Part shown: piece after piece, positions 12,403 through 13,453 of the stretch
Numbering within the stretch: the stretch's first letter is position 1
Layout: every line of letters starts with the position of its first letter
Assembly (NCBI GenBank): GCA_031254155.1
Contig: JAIRVA010000298.1
Location: 1 to 13,453, forward strand
Direction: 5' to 3'
Source: Propionibacteriaceae bacterium
GTDB lineage: Bacteria > Actinomycetota > Actinomycetes > Propionibacteriales > Propionibacteriaceae
DNA length: 13,453 bases
The notes under the pieces: model-generated
The model's database searches: none
The model's input: only the letters and a program-made list of their open reading frames with translations
Told to the model about the DNA's origin: nothing
Position numbers and translations under genes: made by a program

Positions 12403-13453
12403 TCAGGCGCGGCGGAGGGTGAGGAGCGGTACCTCCGGGTCGGACCCCACTCGCACGGGCGGGCCCCACGTGCCGGCGCCCCGCGAGGTGACCACCGTGA
12501 CACCGCCGAGAATGGCGACCCCCGACAGCATAGGTTGCTCAAGGCGGGTCGCGTAGCCGTACGGCCAGAGCTGTCCGCCGTGGGTGTGGCCGGAGAGCTG
12601 GAGCGCCACCCCGAGGCGGCCCGCCAGGCCGTCGTCGTCCAACGCCTGCGCGGGCTGGTGGGCGGCCACGATACAAAACGCGTCGCCGCAGCCCGCGGGC
12701 GACCCCACCCGCTTGAAGGCGAGTCTGAGGTCGGGGGCGGCCGTACCGCTGCCGTCACGGTCGTTGATGCCGAGGATGGTCAGACTTTGCGTCCCGCGCC
12801 GGAGCCGGAGGCCGTCGTTGGTGAGAACGGTGAGACCGAGGGAGCGCAGGTAGCCGATCCAGGTGGGATCGGTCAAGAGATCGTGGTTACCGGTTGTGAC
12901 GACCACACCGAAGGGGGCGGCGAGCCTGGTGAGTCCCGCGATCGGGGCCCCGACGTCCGCCACCGACCCGTCGACGAGATCGCCGGCGATCACCACGAGA
13001 TCCGGCGCGGCGGCGTTGACTTCGTCGACGAGCCCCGGCAGGAAGGAGCCACGCGTCGTGGCACCGACGTGCAGATCGGTCAGCAGGGCGATCGTGAACC
13101 CGTCGAAGTTTGCGGGCAGGGTGTCGAAGGCGAGGGTGGTCCGGGTGACGGTCACCTCCTGGGCACGGACAAACCCGTACCCGGTCACTATGACCGCCAG
13201 GGCCAGCACGAGGACGGTGAGGCTCCGGAGGACCGGCAGCCGGCGGGAGTTCCGGGAGGGTGCGGGGGCGGCGCGCGCGCCCGCGGGCGCCGCGGTCCGC
13301 CGGGTCACCAGCCACCAGACGAGGTTTGCCGCGCCGACGACGACGAGGCCCAGGCCGAGGTACATGACGACCGCTAACCCGGCGCTGCCCACCATGAGCG
13401 GCACGCGGAACCGGTTCGAGCCGACAACCCGTGACGCCAGCGTGGCGGCGACC
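12403..13453 (-). CDS. Membrane-anchored calcineurin-like metallophosphoesterase (5' end outside window)
   Basis: Two-metal phosphoesterase of the YkuE-like type with the catalytic domain after membrane segments. The frame is open to the right edge (ASRVVGSNRFR precedes the first in-window start, GTG at 13404), so the gene is probably cut. Counting from that GTG there are hydrophobic segments at about 4-33 and 61-78 joined by an Ala/Pro/Arg-rich linker. The metal motifs are all present in order: D110-x-H112 (LLTDLHVG), GDLVDG with D142, GNHD with N173-H174, AAHQP, and GHTHGGQLW. The phosphatase domain would lie outside the membrane. Substrate unknown; family members act on nucleotides, lipids or other phosphoesters. 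It is convergent with the hydrolase gene, with three bases between the stops. Confidence 0.93.
   Translation of the reverse strand, partial: VAATLASRVVGSNRFRVPLMVGSAGLAVVMYLGLGLVVVGAANLVWWLVTRRTAAPAGARAAPAPSRNSRRLPVLRSLTVLVLALAVIVTGYGFVRAQEVTVTRTTLAFDTLPANFDGFTIALLTDLHVGATTRGSFLPGLVDEVNAAAPDLVVIAGDLVDGSVADVGAPIAGLTRLAAPFGVVVTTGNHDLLTDPTWIGYLRSLGLTVLTNDGLRLRRGTQSLTILGINDRDGSGTAAPDLRLAFKRVGSPAGCGDAFCIVAAHQPAQALDDDGLAGRLGVALQLSGHTHGGQLWPYGYATRLEQPMLSGVAILGGVTVVTSRGAGTWGPPVRVGSDPEVPLLTLRRA

Noticed and set aside
12535..13377. 280-residue open frame on the + strand opposite the phosphoesterase
   Set aside because: Gly/Glu/Arg-rich antisense frame; the phosphoesterase motifs on the - strand are all intact.
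1..13453. CRISPR array, insertion sequence, phage or toxin-antitoxin genes
   Set aside because: No regularly spaced repeats, transposase, integrase or paired small genes were seen; apart from the two dyads the window is ordinary chromosomal coding DNA.

Overview
The window is high-GC bacterial DNA with the gene content of an actinobacterium. Three features point there: a tig-clpP1-clpP2-clpX order with two tandem ClpP peptidases, a MptB-type polyprenol-phosphomannose mannosyltransferase (lipomannan-type lipoglycans), and starts that look leaderless (the initiation codon placed at the predicted transcription start). A Propionibacteriaceae-like relative is my best guess, but I cannot name the genus from sequence alone.

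Layout. (1) Positions 1-4157: the 3' part of a maltose/maltodextrin-type carbohydrate operon on the + strand. It holds two ABC permeases (malF-like, cut by the window edge, and malG-like), a cytoplasmic GH13 alpha-glycosidase and a LacI-family regulator. Junctions are 1-nt overlaps or gaps of a few bases. The binding protein presumably lies upstream and no ATPase is seen. A perfect 16-bp palindrome in the last codons of the glycosidase gene, just before the regulator, is a candidate operator. (2) Positions 4158-8392: protein quality control on the + strand. Trigger factor starts at a TTG with a strong Shine-Dalgarno sequence. A 266-bp gap follows, then clpP1, clpP2 and clpX as a tight operon with a ClgR-like site upstream. 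(3) Positions 8374-11476: two multi-pass GT-C glycosyltransferases transcribed divergently from a 256-bp spacer, a GT87-type enzyme on the - strand (its end overlaps the end of clpX) and an MptB-like enzyme on the + strand. (4) Positions 11473-12399: a 3-hydroxyisobutyryl-CoA hydrolase / enoyl-CoA hydratase-like protein coupled to mptB by an ATGA overlap. (5) Positions 12403-13453: a membrane-anchored metallophosphoesterase on the - strand, convergent with it and cut by the right edge.

Working logic. The first operon would import an alpha-glucan oligosaccharide and hydrolyse it in the cytoplasm under LacI-type control. Trigger factor folds nascent chains, and ClpX with ClpP1P2 degrades selected proteins. 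The two GT-C enzymes probably build mannosylated cell-envelope glycolipids.

The least expected content is in the two spacers. Positions 9780-9939 form one long, almost gap-free imperfect inverted repeat. Of the first 69 facing positions 49 are Watson-Crick, 10 are G-U in the + sense and 10 are mismatched. This suggests a ~160-nt RNA hairpin on the + strand. Positions 5551-5732, over and after the tig stop codon, form a second long dyad with 15-bp perfect outer arms and an 8-bp perfect inner stem sharing one centre. I recognise neither as a known family. No tRNA, rRNA, CRISPR array, transposase or phage gene was seen.
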